Below, piece by piece: positions 53,217 through 64,000 of a DNA stretch of 64,000 nt (position 1 is the first letter of the stretch; every line of letters starts with the position of its first letter). The notes beneath the pieces were generated by a model. It ran no database searches. It saw only the letters and a program-made list of their open reading frames with translations, and was not told the DNA's origin. The DNA is from Bacteroides pyogenes_A (lineage in GTDB: Bacteria; Bacteroidota; Bacteroidia; Bacteroidales; Bacteroidaceae). The position numbers and the translations under genes were made by a program. The stretch lies in NCBI RefSeq assembly GCF_048595595.1, contig NZ_CP184347.1; one strand, given 5' to 3'.

Positions 53217-53308
53217 TTATGGTTATATGAGAACATAGACGAAGTATATATCCGGATCGCTATCCATAAATAAAGGATTGTTATGGTTATATGAGAACAT
53301 AGACGAAG
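53217..53308. repeat. 28-bp direct repeats in the gap 52702-53523
   Basis: A 28-bp sequence beginning TTATGGTTATATGAGAACAT occurs at 53217-53244 and 53281-53308; a third, degenerate copy (CTATGGTTGTATGAAAACC) lies near 53411. CTTTCTGAACTG(T/A)TCTATTACG also occurs twice (53314 and about 53380). The rest of the 822-bp gap shows no gene. Confidence 0.7.
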
Positions 53309-53523
53309 ATCGCCTTTCTGAACTGTTCTATTACGATTATCTCTGCTGTCAGCTCTCGCTGGTACTATTGGCGGGGCGCTTTCTGAACTGATCTATTACG
53401 ATTATCTTGGGCTATGGTTGTATGAAAACCTCCGCAGAATTTCCGGTTCATGGCTTATGAAGAATTAAAGCCAATCGTATCCTTCGTTCTGCGGAGGCTT
53501 CGGTATGTAAATAAAGGAATTGG

Positions 53524-54624
53524 TTATCTCCTTGAACTTTCCATTCTTTGGGAGTGTGAAGATCTGCGACCTTCCGTTTTCCGCTCTGTGGAATTGCTCC
53601 GGCTGTACCGACTTCCCGCATCGCTTTCCACACTTCTTCGGGTACTTTCCCTGCGCGAGGCGTGTCTGCCGCTCCTGTCTTCCATTGCCCGCTCTGTGGA
53701 ATTGCTCCGGCTATATCGGCTGGCTGCATCGCTTTCCACGCTTTTTCGGGTGCTTTCCCTACGGGTGGCGTGTCTGCCGCTCCTGTCTTCCGTTGACCGC
53801 TCTGTGGAGTTGCTACGGCTGCTTTCTGTTCTCGACCGTTCCGATCGTTCGACGGAGTGCTGTCTGAAATCGTTCTCGCTCCTGCCGATCCTCCTCCTGT
53901 GGGGAGTGAAGTCGTTATAGTCTTGATTCCCGCGCGAACGGCTGTACGACCTTTCATCCCTGTCCGGCCTGTCTGACCGCACGTAGACACTTCGCCTCGT
54001 CGGTGCGTTGTGCGGGCGGATGGAGGTGTTCGAGCGGAAGCGTATCGATCCGAAATCCGAATGGCGGTACGAATGGAACACGCGTTGCTCGCGGATGCGG
54101 TAGGGGGTGGGGTAGTGCTTCAAATCGTACCTGCCCCGGTAGTAGCTTGCATGGTGAAAGTAAGGACGGTAGTGGGCGCCGCAATAAGTACGGTAATGGT
54201 AAGGCTCGCCGTAATAGAACAAAGAGCGGTCGGGGTAGTTGGCATACACGCGGAAACTCCATCTCCTGCCTGAAAAATAGATCGGGCGGTAAAAGTACTC
54301 GGCACTCAGGAATCGGCGGTACTGCGATTCGCTCAATACCCAGCGGAGGTCGTCGTTGCGGATATCCAGCGCTTCGTAGTAATCGTCCAATGCCCATTCG
54401 GAACCATCGGATACGTATTCCATGATGTTGCGTAGGGAGTATATGAAGTCGTAGTTGATTTCATACACGTCGTTGTACTGCGAAGTGCTCAGTCGCAATT
54501 CGTAGGCCATCTTGTCGGTAAGGAAGCGCGTTTCTTTGCGTACCTTGCCAACGCTCATCGAGGCCATGGCGGTTGTTCCGGCCGTCAGCCCGATGGCAAA
54601 GAATAAAATTAGTATTCGTTTCAT
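53524..54624 (-). CDS. Exported protein with Arg/Ser-rich 36-residue repeats
   Basis: The 366-residue protein has a signal peptide (MKRILILFFAIGLTAGTTAMA), an N-terminal helical region (about 28-105) with LSTSQYNDVYEINYDFIYS, a Tyr/His/Arg-rich middle, and a low-complexity tail. The tail holds 36-residue repeats (270-305 and 306-341, beginning RSNSTER, with DRSGRH and RRESTR) and a partial third copy (342-366). The tail is highly basic and probably disordered. It is the last gene of the operon with two DUF4476 proteins (37-bp gap). Function unknown; binding to a polyanion is a guess. Confidence 0.78.
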   Translation of the reverse strand: MKRILILFFAIGLTAGTTAMASMSVGKVRKETRFLTDKMAYELRLSTSQYNDVYEINYDFIYSLRNIMEYVSDGSEWALDDYYEALDIRNDDLRWVLSESQYRRFLSAEYFYRPIYFSGRRWSFRVYANYPDRSLFYYGEPYHYRTYCGAHYRPYFHHASYYRGRYDLKHYPTPYRIREQRVFHSYRHSDFGSIRFRSNTSIRPHNAPTRRSVYVRSDRPDRDERSYSRSRGNQDYNDFTPHRRRIGRSENDFRQHSVERSERSRTESSRSNSTERSTEDRSGRHATRRESTRKSVESDAASRYSRSNSTERAMEDRSGRHASRRESTRRSVESDAGSRYSRSNSTERKTEGRRSSHSQRMESSRR

Positions 54625-54661
54625 AGCGTTGCTCTCCTATGTGTGTTTAGGTTTAACTTTG

Positions 54662-55336
54662 TTATCGAAGTCTGAGTGCTTTGCGTACTTCTTCTCTGTC
54701 GGAGCCGAAGCTCAAGATGCCGATCACCGCTTCGAAGTTTTGTTTATCTGTTATATAAGGATATATCTTTATCATCATTTCCTTTTGGTCGGAAGTGAAA
54801 GAGATTTGTTCGACTAACTCTTTGGCTTGCTTCGAGGTGAAGTCATACTGTTGCAAGGCCGTTTCTATGAGTCTTTTTTTCTCGTTCGTGGAAGAGTATT
54901 TGACGTTGTCGAGCAACTTCCGGAACTCGAAACCATCCATTGTCCTTTCGCGGTCGAAAGAGTGTCTCACCGGCGGGAAGTTGTCGATGGTGCTTATGAC
55001 TGTGGGCGAAGGTCTTGTGAGCGTGGCATTATCGAGATTCATGCTTCTGTCTTTGAACGAGTCCATCCCCGATACGCGTCCGTCTGTAAACTGGATGAGT
55101 ATGATAGACCATCCCACATCGCTGAGCGGCGAAAATTTGCGGTACTCCCACTCTTCCATATTACCGTCGAAACGGCGGAAGTGGGGTTCCGATTTGAATA
55201 TGCTGCGTACTTCGGCAGGGGTCATTCCCTGCTGAACGCCCGAAATCATCTGTCCCGACAAGTATTGGGACACGGAGCAGGCGCTGTTCGATAACATGAG
55301 TGCCAGAAGCAAGGCGAAAGATAACTTTTTCATCAT
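54662..55336 (-). CDS. DUF4476 lipoprotein with BamE/SmpA-like segment
   Basis: The 224-residue protein has a lipoprotein signal (LALMLSNSACSVS, Cys20), a SmpA/BamE-like segment (about 33-95, SGVQQGMTPAEVRSIFKSEP) and a C-terminal DUF4476 domain (about 125-220, helical, with FTSDQKEMMIKIYPYITDKQ and FEAVIGILSFGSDREEVRKAL). DUF4476 is a Bacteroidetes domain without a known role. It is 15 bases downstream of another DUF4476 gene and 37 upstream of the Arg/Ser-rich protein. The start may be either Met 1 or Met 2. Confidence 0.82.
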   Translation of the reverse strand: MMKKLSFALLLALMLSNSACSVSQYLSGQMISGVQQGMTPAEVRSIFKSEPHFRRFDGNMEEWEYRKFSPLSDVGWSIILIQFTDGRVSGMDSFKDRSMNLDNATLTRPSPTVISTIDNFPPVRHSFDRERTMDGFEFRKLLDNVKYSSTNEKKRLIETALQQYDFTSKQAKELVEQISFTSDQKEMMIKIYPYITDKQNFEAVIGILSFGSDREEVRKALRLR

Positions 55337-55351
55337 TTCTAATTATATGGG

Positions 55352-56044
55352 TTAACGTCGGTTTTCCCGGTACGTTCTTACGAAACTGTTCATTTCATCT
55401 TTGTTGGAAGAAAAGGTCAATGTGCTGATTACAGTGAAGAAAGCCTCTTTGTCCACGATGCGGGGATACATTGTCTTCATGATCTTCATCCTCTCGTCGT
55501 CGAAGGTGTAGAGTTTCGTCAGGCGCAAGCATTGGTCGGATGTGAAGTAAGACGAGGCTGTGGCGGTTTGAATCATCGTCATCCGGTCCGAATCGAAAGG
55601 TTCGCTCTTTACCTTATTATAAAAGGTATCGAACAGCTTCGGACTCATGATTCGCCCGTAATACGGTTCATAGCCGATGTCGTAGTCGCTTCGGTCGTAT
55701 TCTTCCCGTTGGCGGGGAAAATCCGGATAGGGATTCGGGTCGCTTCCCACAAAAATATCTTTTACTTCCATGCCATTGAAATAGATGCGTTCGTGAAACA
55801 GCTTTCTCCCTTTCCATACTCGTTCGCCCGTACGGGTGTAGCGGGTGGAGAAGACCTCTACGGTGTAGTATCCTCTTTTCAGGTTGGTGACAAAGCAGGT
55901 TGTGGTAGGCATGCACATCTGGTTTCCTCCGAAGTAAACGAGTATGGGCGTTTCTCCTCCGTTGATGCGTATCCCGTTCAGCGGCTGCGCTTTCAGCGAG
56001 ATGGCAGCCAGCAGGAAAATGAGATTTAGAATAAGTCTGCGCAT
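55352..56044 (-). CDS. DUF4476 exported protein
   Basis: The 230-residue protein has a signal peptide (MRRLILNLIFLLAAISLKAQ), a beta domain (about 22-100, with TTTCFVTNLKRGYYTVEVFS) and a DUF4476 helical domain (about 135-228: FDTFYNKVKSEPFDSDRM, YFTSDQCLRLTKLYTFDDER, FFTVISTLTFSSNKDEM). It has no lipobox. It begins a three-gene operon behind a good promoter. The domain layout recalls DUF4476 proteins often found beside other secreted unknowns in Bacteroides. Confidence 0.83.
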   Translation of the reverse strand: MRRLILNLIFLLAAISLKAQPLNGIRINGGETPILVYFGGNQMCMPTTTCFVTNLKRGYYTVEVFSTRYTRTGERVWKGRKLFHERIYFNGMEVKDIFVGSDPNPYPDFPRQREEYDRSDYDIGYEPYYGRIMSPKLFDTFYNKVKSEPFDSDRMTMIQTATASSYFTSDQCLRLTKLYTFDDERMKIMKTMYPRIVDKEAFFTVISTLTFSSNKDEMNSFVRTYRENRR

Positions 56045-56085
56045 AATATATTGAGTTTTAATGAAGTTGTTTATAATTTACATCA

Positions 56086-56118
56086 CAAAAATAGGGTGAG
56101 GAAACTCCCCACCCCAAT
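56086..56118 (-). promoter_or_regulatory. Promoter of the DUF4476 operon
   Basis: Minus strand: ATTG (56115-56118), 21 bases, TATTTTTG (56086-56093, perfect -7), 42 bases before the start codon at 56044. Confidence 0.6.
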
Positions 56119-56157
56119 GATTCTCTCTATTCGTCCGTAGGGATTTCCCTATTCCGT

Positions 56158-57009
56158 TTAGGGTTCCGCTAATGTGATGCCGTCTTCCTGCAGGCTGATC
56201 AGCCGCTTCTTGTACAAATCGCCTACTCCTTTTTTAAAGGTTTTCTTGCTCACGCCGAACGTTTCGTATATCTCGTCTGCCGGGCTTTTGTCATTCAGCG
56301 CTACCCGCCCGCCGTTCTCCCTGATGTACTCCAGCAGCGTTTTTGCGAAGTCGTCTACTTTCCCCAAGCCGGGTTTTTGGAGCATCAGGTCTATTTTGCC
56401 GTCGTCGCGTACTTGCTTCACGAAAGCCCTCATCTTCCTCCCCGCCTCGAGCGTGGTGAATACCTCGTTCTCGTATAGCAGCCCGCTGTGCTTGTGTTCG
56501 ATGATGGCTTTGTATCCCAGATCGGTCTTTTGCCAGATGAGTATCTCCACCTCTTCGCCCGGCTGATACTCCGGCATCTCTTTCGAGAGGTATCGCTCTA
56601 CCTTGGCGGAAGCCACGATGCGGTAGCTTTCTTCGTCCAAGTGGGCGTGGATCATGTACTTCCGTCCCACCTGCATTTTCATCTTCTGCTCGCCGAAGGG
56701 TACGAACAGGTCTTTCATCAGTCCCCAATTCAGGAATGCGCCGAACTGGTTCACCCACGCTACTTCCAGATAAGCGAACTGCCCCACTTGCACCAGCGGC
56801 GTGAGCGTGGTTGCGACCAGCCGTTCGTCCATGTCGAGATATAAGAATACGTTTAACCGATCTCCCACCTTGCAGCCTTCGGGCACGTAGCGTGCAGGCA
56901 GCAGTATCTCCCCCTCTTCTCCGCCATCGAGGTACATGCCGAAGTCCACCTGCTTTACGACCTCCAGCTCATTGAACCTTCCTAATTCGATGTTCATACT
57001 TTTATTCAA
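56158..57009 (-). CDS. cvfB: CvfB-type S1 RNA-binding protein
   Basis: The 283-residue protein matches the CvfB/YitL family: tandem S1-like beta barrels (FNELEVVKQVDFGMYLDGGE, LEVAWVNQFGAFLNWGLMKDLFVPFGEQ, KMRAFVKQVRDDGKIDLMLQ) and a C-terminal winged helix (PADEIYETFGVSKKTFKKGVGDLYKK). In Staphylococcus CvfB influences virulence gene expression through RNA binding; the role in Bacteroides is unknown. Cytoplasmic. The start is 57009 or 56997 (MNIELGRFNE), which fits the family better. It has its own promoter, with a 30-bp perfect hairpin further upstream. Confidence 0.9.
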   Translation of the reverse strand: MNKSMNIELGRFNELEVVKQVDFGMYLDGGEEGEILLPARYVPEGCKVGDRLNVFLYLDMDERLVATTLTPLVQVGQFAYLEVAWVNQFGAFLNWGLMKDLFVPFGEQKMKMQVGRKYMIHAHLDEESYRIVASAKVERYLSKEMPEYQPGEEVEILIWQKTDLGYKAIIEHKHSGLLYENEVFTTLEAGRKMRAFVKQVRDDGKIDLMLQKPGLGKVDDFAKTLLEYIRENGGRVALNDKSPADEIYETFGVSKKTFKKGVGDLYKKRLISLQEDGITLAEP

Positions 57010-57025
57010 TTGATTATATAGGAGA

Positions 57026-57056
57026 CAAAGGTAAACTATTTTGCGAATACTTCAAA
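57026..57056 (-). promoter_or_regulatory. cvfB promoter
   Basis: Minus strand: TTTG (57053-57056), 19 bases, TACCTTTG (57026-57033), a full consensus match 17 bases before 57009. Confidence 0.75.
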
Positions 57057-57111
57057 GCTGCATTGCTAACCTTTTGTGTGGTAATCGCCAAGAGTTTTTG
57101 CAGTAGAACTA

Positions 57112-57181
57112 ATTCGTCTTTCGTCTGTGTTTGATTCGTCTGTCGAACGGGAGACGAATCAAACACAGACGAAAGACGAAT
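57112..57181. repeat. Perfect 30-bp inverted repeat
   Basis: 57112-57141 is exactly complementary to 57152-57181, with a 10-base loop (GTCGAACGGG). The arms themselves contain repeated CGTCT units (ATTCGTCTTTCGTCTGTG...). It lies 55 bases upstream of the cvfB -33 box. There is no T run after either arm. It could extrude as a cruciform or form a long RNA hairpin. Confidence 0.9.
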
Positions 57182-57296
57182 GGGGCGCGTCCGGCAGACG
57201 TATTGGCGGTTAAAAGGAAATGCTTGCGGTTGGAATGAAAAAGGCGTAATGCCTTCACGCGGATTCGGGATGTGCTATGCCTGCTTTTCGCAGAGC

Positions 57297-57396
57297 CAAT
57301 CATGTGTATCATATACTTGCTTTTCGTCTCTTTTCTTCTTCGAGTAAAAGCTTTTCCGTGTGACAATCATGTGTATCATATACTTGCTTTTCGTCT
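57297..57396. repeat. 33-bp direct repeat pair
   Basis: A 33-bp sequence beginning CAATCATGTGTATCATATAC is present at 57297-57329 and identically at 57364-57396, with 34 bases between. Both end in TTTTCGTCT, echoing the CGTCT units in the nearby hairpin. No gene. Confidence 0.8.
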
Positions 57397-57439
57397 GTAT
57401 GCGTCACCGGTTCTCTTTTGCGGCGGACATCGTTAATCG

Positions 57440-58125
57440 TATGCCGCTTGCTTTCCTTCAATAGGGATGGAATGTTTGAGATGTTTGCAGGCAGTATGGC
57501 ACGGTTTCTTTGCTGTATGTGAAACCTCTTGCCGATGCTACCGTAAGTCAGATTGTCAATCGTTATGCGGTTGTTTTGCCGTATGTCAAACATATAGGCT
57601 CCCCTGCACCATCTTCTATGGCATGATGGCGAGCTTGCTTTGGCCCATGTGAAACGCCATGTCGATGCCAACAAAAGTCATATTGTCAAGTATGGCGAGG
57701 TTGTTTTGCTTATTCCGATGGAGAAAATCGTTTTTAAGAAAGACCGTTTTTCCCCTCGGAATGAATCATTGGTTCCGTCATTTGGAAGTTTGACTTATTG
57801 CTCTCCTTTTCTAAAATTTTCGATAGCCTGATACAAATCAGAGGCTCGGCTTATGCGGTTTAGAGGCTTCATTTATGCAAATCAGAGTTCCCGTTTATGT
57901 GATTTGGAGACTTCATTTATGTCCAAGTTGGCGGTAGGCATCTGTAGTAAGTGTTTCCGTTTATGTGATTTGAAAGCTTCATTTATGGAAATAGGAAGGG
58001 TGCGAGTTCGGAGAAGGCAACTATATGCCGCCTTATGGCGTGAACCCTTGTCAAGCAATAAAGCATATCAAAAACATAAGCTCTCTATAAATCGCACAAC
58101 CGTTTATAGAGGACTTTGCTGTAAA
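57440..58125. other. Gene-free region with degenerate repeats
   Basis: Loose repeats are visible: GTTTTGC(C/T)(G/T)TATG-like segments with GATTGTCAA/CATATTGTCAAG (57480-57720), and three TTTATG(T)GATTTG...CTTCATTTATG units (57850-57985). Short ORFs exist but none has a good start, promoter or recognisable product. I see no RNA gene. Confidence 0.5.
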
Positions 58126-58127
58126 GC

Positions 58128-58395
58128 GGTATTGGTCACCCCGGAAGGAAACTTAGTGCCTGAACTGCGAGAGGAGTTACCACTGCCGCTCGTATAAGAA
58201 GGTATTGGTCACTCCGGAAGGAAACTTAGTGCCTGAACTGCGAGAGGAGCTACCACTGCCGCCCGCATCAGAAGGTATTGGTCACTCCGGAAAGAAACTT
58301 AGTGCCTGAACTGCGAGAGGAGCTACCATTGCCGCTCGTATAAGAAGGTATTGGTCACCCCGGAAAGAAACTTAGTGCCTGAACTGCAGATTGAG
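58128..58395. repeat. 73-bp tandem repeat array upstream of the rRNA operon
   Basis: ATTGGTCAC begins at 58131, 58204, 58277 and 58350, an exact 73-bp period; the first three units are complete. Each holds GGAAACTTAGTGCCTGAACT and GAGCTACCA(C/T)TGCCGC. In the second unit 58246-58274 matches 34342-34370 in the CoA-disulfide reductase gene at 28 of 29 positions. Confidence 0.88.
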
Positions 58396-58566
58396 AACGA
58401 GTATCCCGATTCAAACTTTCATTTCCTTCCTGATGCGTATCTTTGTTTTTCCGAATCATCCCAACAGTCCCCCGCTTGGCTTTCTTTCATGTCCTTTCTC
58501 ATCTTCCTGCTCCTTAGTCTCTTATGTTTTTCTTCTGCATTTTCTTTTGAAAAACTCTTTTTTATA

Positions 58567-58598
58567 TTTGGATGTTGTTTTAAAAGTATCTACTTTTG
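58567..58598 (+). promoter_or_regulatory. rRNA operon promoter P3 (distal)
   Basis: TTTG (58567-58570), 20 bases, TACTTTTG (58591-58598), followed by CACCCGCTTT, the same initial transcribed sequence as the proximal promoter. Confidence 0.65.
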
Positions 58599-58704
58599 CA
58601 CCCGCTTTCCCGGCGTGGGAGGGCTTTCTAAAGTTGACATGTTGCAAAAGCCCGGTTTCGGTTTGATATTCTGTTTTCCCCATTTAAAAAACTCCCCATT
58701 AAAA

Positions 58705-58737
58705 TTTGGAGTTATGGGAATAAAATGCTTATCTTTA
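58705..58737 (+). promoter_or_regulatory. rRNA operon promoter P2
   Basis: TTTG (58705-58708), 21 bases, TATCTTTA (58730-58737). An AAAACTCCCCATTAAAATTTGG context resembles that upstream of the proximal promoter, suggesting an UP-like element. Confidence 0.6.
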
Positions 58738-58860
58738 CCGTCCGTGCCGCAAAGGATGGGTTCTTTTCCCGCTTTTTCTTTGTCCGGGTTGTCTTTATCT
58801 TTCTTACAGAGAGTTTTACGGGGCTTCCGAAAAGAAATGCTGAAAAAACTTCCTTTAAAA

Positions 58861-58892
58861 TTTGGCGGTTTGAAATAAACCGTTTACCTTTG
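58861..58892 (+). promoter_or_regulatory. rRNA operon promoter P1 (proximal)
   Basis: TTTG (58861-58864), 20 bases, TACCTTTG (58885-58892), then CACCCGCTTTT. An A/T tract (CTTCCTTTAAAATTTGG) lies just upstream. This best consensus match is likely the main rrn promoter. Confidence 0.75.
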
Positions 58893-58922
58893 CACCCGCT
58901 TTTGAAAAGAAAGTCAATCCAA

Positions 58923-58933
58923 GTTCTTTGACA
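58923..58933 (+). promoter_or_regulatory. boxA-like antitermination element of the rRNA leader
   Basis: GTTCTTTGACA resembles the boxA consensus that recruits NusB-S10. A near copy (GATCTTTGACA) lies in the spacer before the 23S gene. Confidence 0.6.
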
Positions 58934-59133
58934 TATTGATAAACAATACAAGTAGTACAATAATATTGAACCGTCAATTTTCCTGTTCTCCTTTGTTTTT
59001 TTTGCGAAGGTTTTTGTTCAGGTATTTTTTTCAAGATTGAGAGTCGATAAATCGTACGGCATCCTGATCAGAGCAATGATTTTTTTTAAGTCTTCCGTTT
59101 TTTTCGGTTTGACTTGAATGTAAGAATACTTTT

Positions 59134-60664
<1,531 letters not shown>

Positions 60665-60829
60665 TGGAGCGATGCCTTCGGTTTTCACTCTCTTTATTTT
60701 TGAGACCTATTTTCGGTTTTTTATTATGTACCGCTTGTACTTGTTTATTTATAGATATTGATGTAAATAATACAAGAGAGAAGAAAGACGCCGAGCCTGT
60801 CTTTGTTATCAGGCCGCGGTTGACTGACA

Positions 60830-60902
60830 GTCCTATAGCTCAGTTGGTTAGAGCGCTACACTGATAATGTAGAGGTCGGCAGTTCAACTCTGCCTGGGAC
60901 TA
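60830..60902 (+). tRNA. tRNA-Ile (GAT)
   Basis: Cloverleaf with acceptor AGTCCTA/TGGGACT, anticodon GAT at 60863-60865, T-loop GTTCAACTC. CCA is not encoded. It lies in the 16S-23S spacer, as usual for this operon type. Confidence 0.96.
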
Positions 60903-60921
60903 CTTCGAACGTTTGTTTTCG

Positions 60922-60995
60922 GGGGGATTAGCTCAGCTGGCTAGAGCACCTGCTTTGCACGCAGGGGGTCAACGGTTCGAATCCGTTATTCTCCA
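60922..60995 (+). tRNA. tRNA-Ala (TGC)
   Basis: Cloverleaf with acceptor GGGGGAT/ATTCTCC, anticodon stem CCTGC/GCAGG, anticodon TGC at 60956-60958, T-loop GTTCGAATC. CCA is not encoded. It follows tRNA-Ile by 19 bases. Confidence 0.97.
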
Positions 60996-61049
60996 CTCTT
61001 GTTGCCCGGTTCGTATTGTTTTTTTCAATCCGGCCGTTATGCGACATCC

Positions 61050-61060
61050 GATCTTTGACA
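61050..61060 (+). promoter_or_regulatory. boxA-like element in the 16S-23S spacer
   Basis: GATCTTTGACA, matching the leader element at 58923 in 9 of 11 positions; presumably supports antitermination through the 23S gene. Confidence 0.55.
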
Positions 61061-61171
61061 TGATGTACAAAAAGTAAAAAACGAAAAGAGCTAAAAGTAT
61101 ATATCAAACCGCCTCTTTTTTTTGTTTCCGGTTTTTTCCCCGGAGGCATTTGGAAGATGTGTGTATTTGAA

Positions 61172-64000
<2,829 letters not shown>

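Noticed and set aside
57297..57396. 33-bp repeats with a 34-bp spacer, CRISPR-like geometry
   Set aside because: Only two repeats, no cas genes, and the spacer resembles flanking repeats. The 28-bp pair at 53217-53308 is rejected for the same reason.
58351..58878. 175-codon frame upstream of the 16S gene
   Set aside because: It runs over three predicted rRNA promoters and is hydrophobic only because of T-rich DNA.

Overview
The window looks like a chromosomal segment of a Bacteroides or close Bacteroidales relative. Evidence: the 16S gene has Bacteroides-type sequence; many genes are preceded by the Bacteroidetes promoter form TTTG-N19..22-TAnnTTTG rather than by sigma70 boxes; and the gene content (SusC-like receptors, glycine-lipid acyltransferases, DUF4292, DUF4476, DUF5689, DUF3836 and BACON proteins, MsrA-MsrB fusion) is characteristic. 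I cannot name the species from the sequence alone.

Layout. 1-0.6 kb: start of the division/cell-wall cluster (rsmH partial, mraZ) on the minus strand, with a readable MraZ operator. 1.6-3.5 kb: glycine-lipid acyltransferases glsA-glsB. 3.5-5.4 kb: divergent nucleotide house-cleaning genes dgt and dut. 6.0-9.7 kb: overlapping operon of a TPR lipoprotein, a DUF4292 lipoprotein and an EnvC-type murein hydrolase activator. 10.1-14 kb: secreted unknown, M20 deacylase, acyl-CoA ligase. 14.2-18.3 kb: M16 protease and prfB with its programmed frameshift. 18.9-24.3 kb: small membrane protein, CYTH phosphatase, MgtC/DUF4010 membrane protein, outer-membrane barrel. 24.9-33.6 kb: a five-gene minus-strand operon combining a TonB-dependent receptor, a DRGH nuclease, an endo/exonuclease/phosphatase and two DUF5689-type surface proteins; this is the best candidate here for a little-described system (surface nucleic-acid or phosphate scavenging). 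34.3-41.6 kb: a four-domain CoA-disulfide reductase/rhodanese/TusA/DsrE fusion, a GH3-serine hydrolase fusion, and a 5'-nucleotidase split into two exported proteins. 41.7-43.4 kb: rplS and a ROK sugar kinase. 43.6-49.7 kb: a MacB-type ABC tripartite efflux operon. 49.7-57 kb: decayed small genes, msrAB, DUF3836, a DUF4476 operon and CvfB. 58.5 kb to the end: an rRNA operon (16S, tRNA-Ile, tRNA-Ala, 23S truncated by the window) with three tandem promoters.

A second theme is intergenic DNA. Nearly every large gap carries its own tandem-repeat array (units of 43, 88, 66, 22-23, 66 and 73 bp), each with an unrelated sequence, plus shorter direct repeats and long perfect hairpins, including a 30-bp perfect stem at 57.1 kb. 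One array, upstream of the rRNA operon, contains a 29-nt near-copy of the start of the CoA-disulfide reductase gene 24 kb away. Functional links among genes: the nuclease operon would make nucleotides outside the cell, and the split 5'-nucleotidase 7 kb away could dephosphorylate them; dgt and dut then balance dNTP pools inside.
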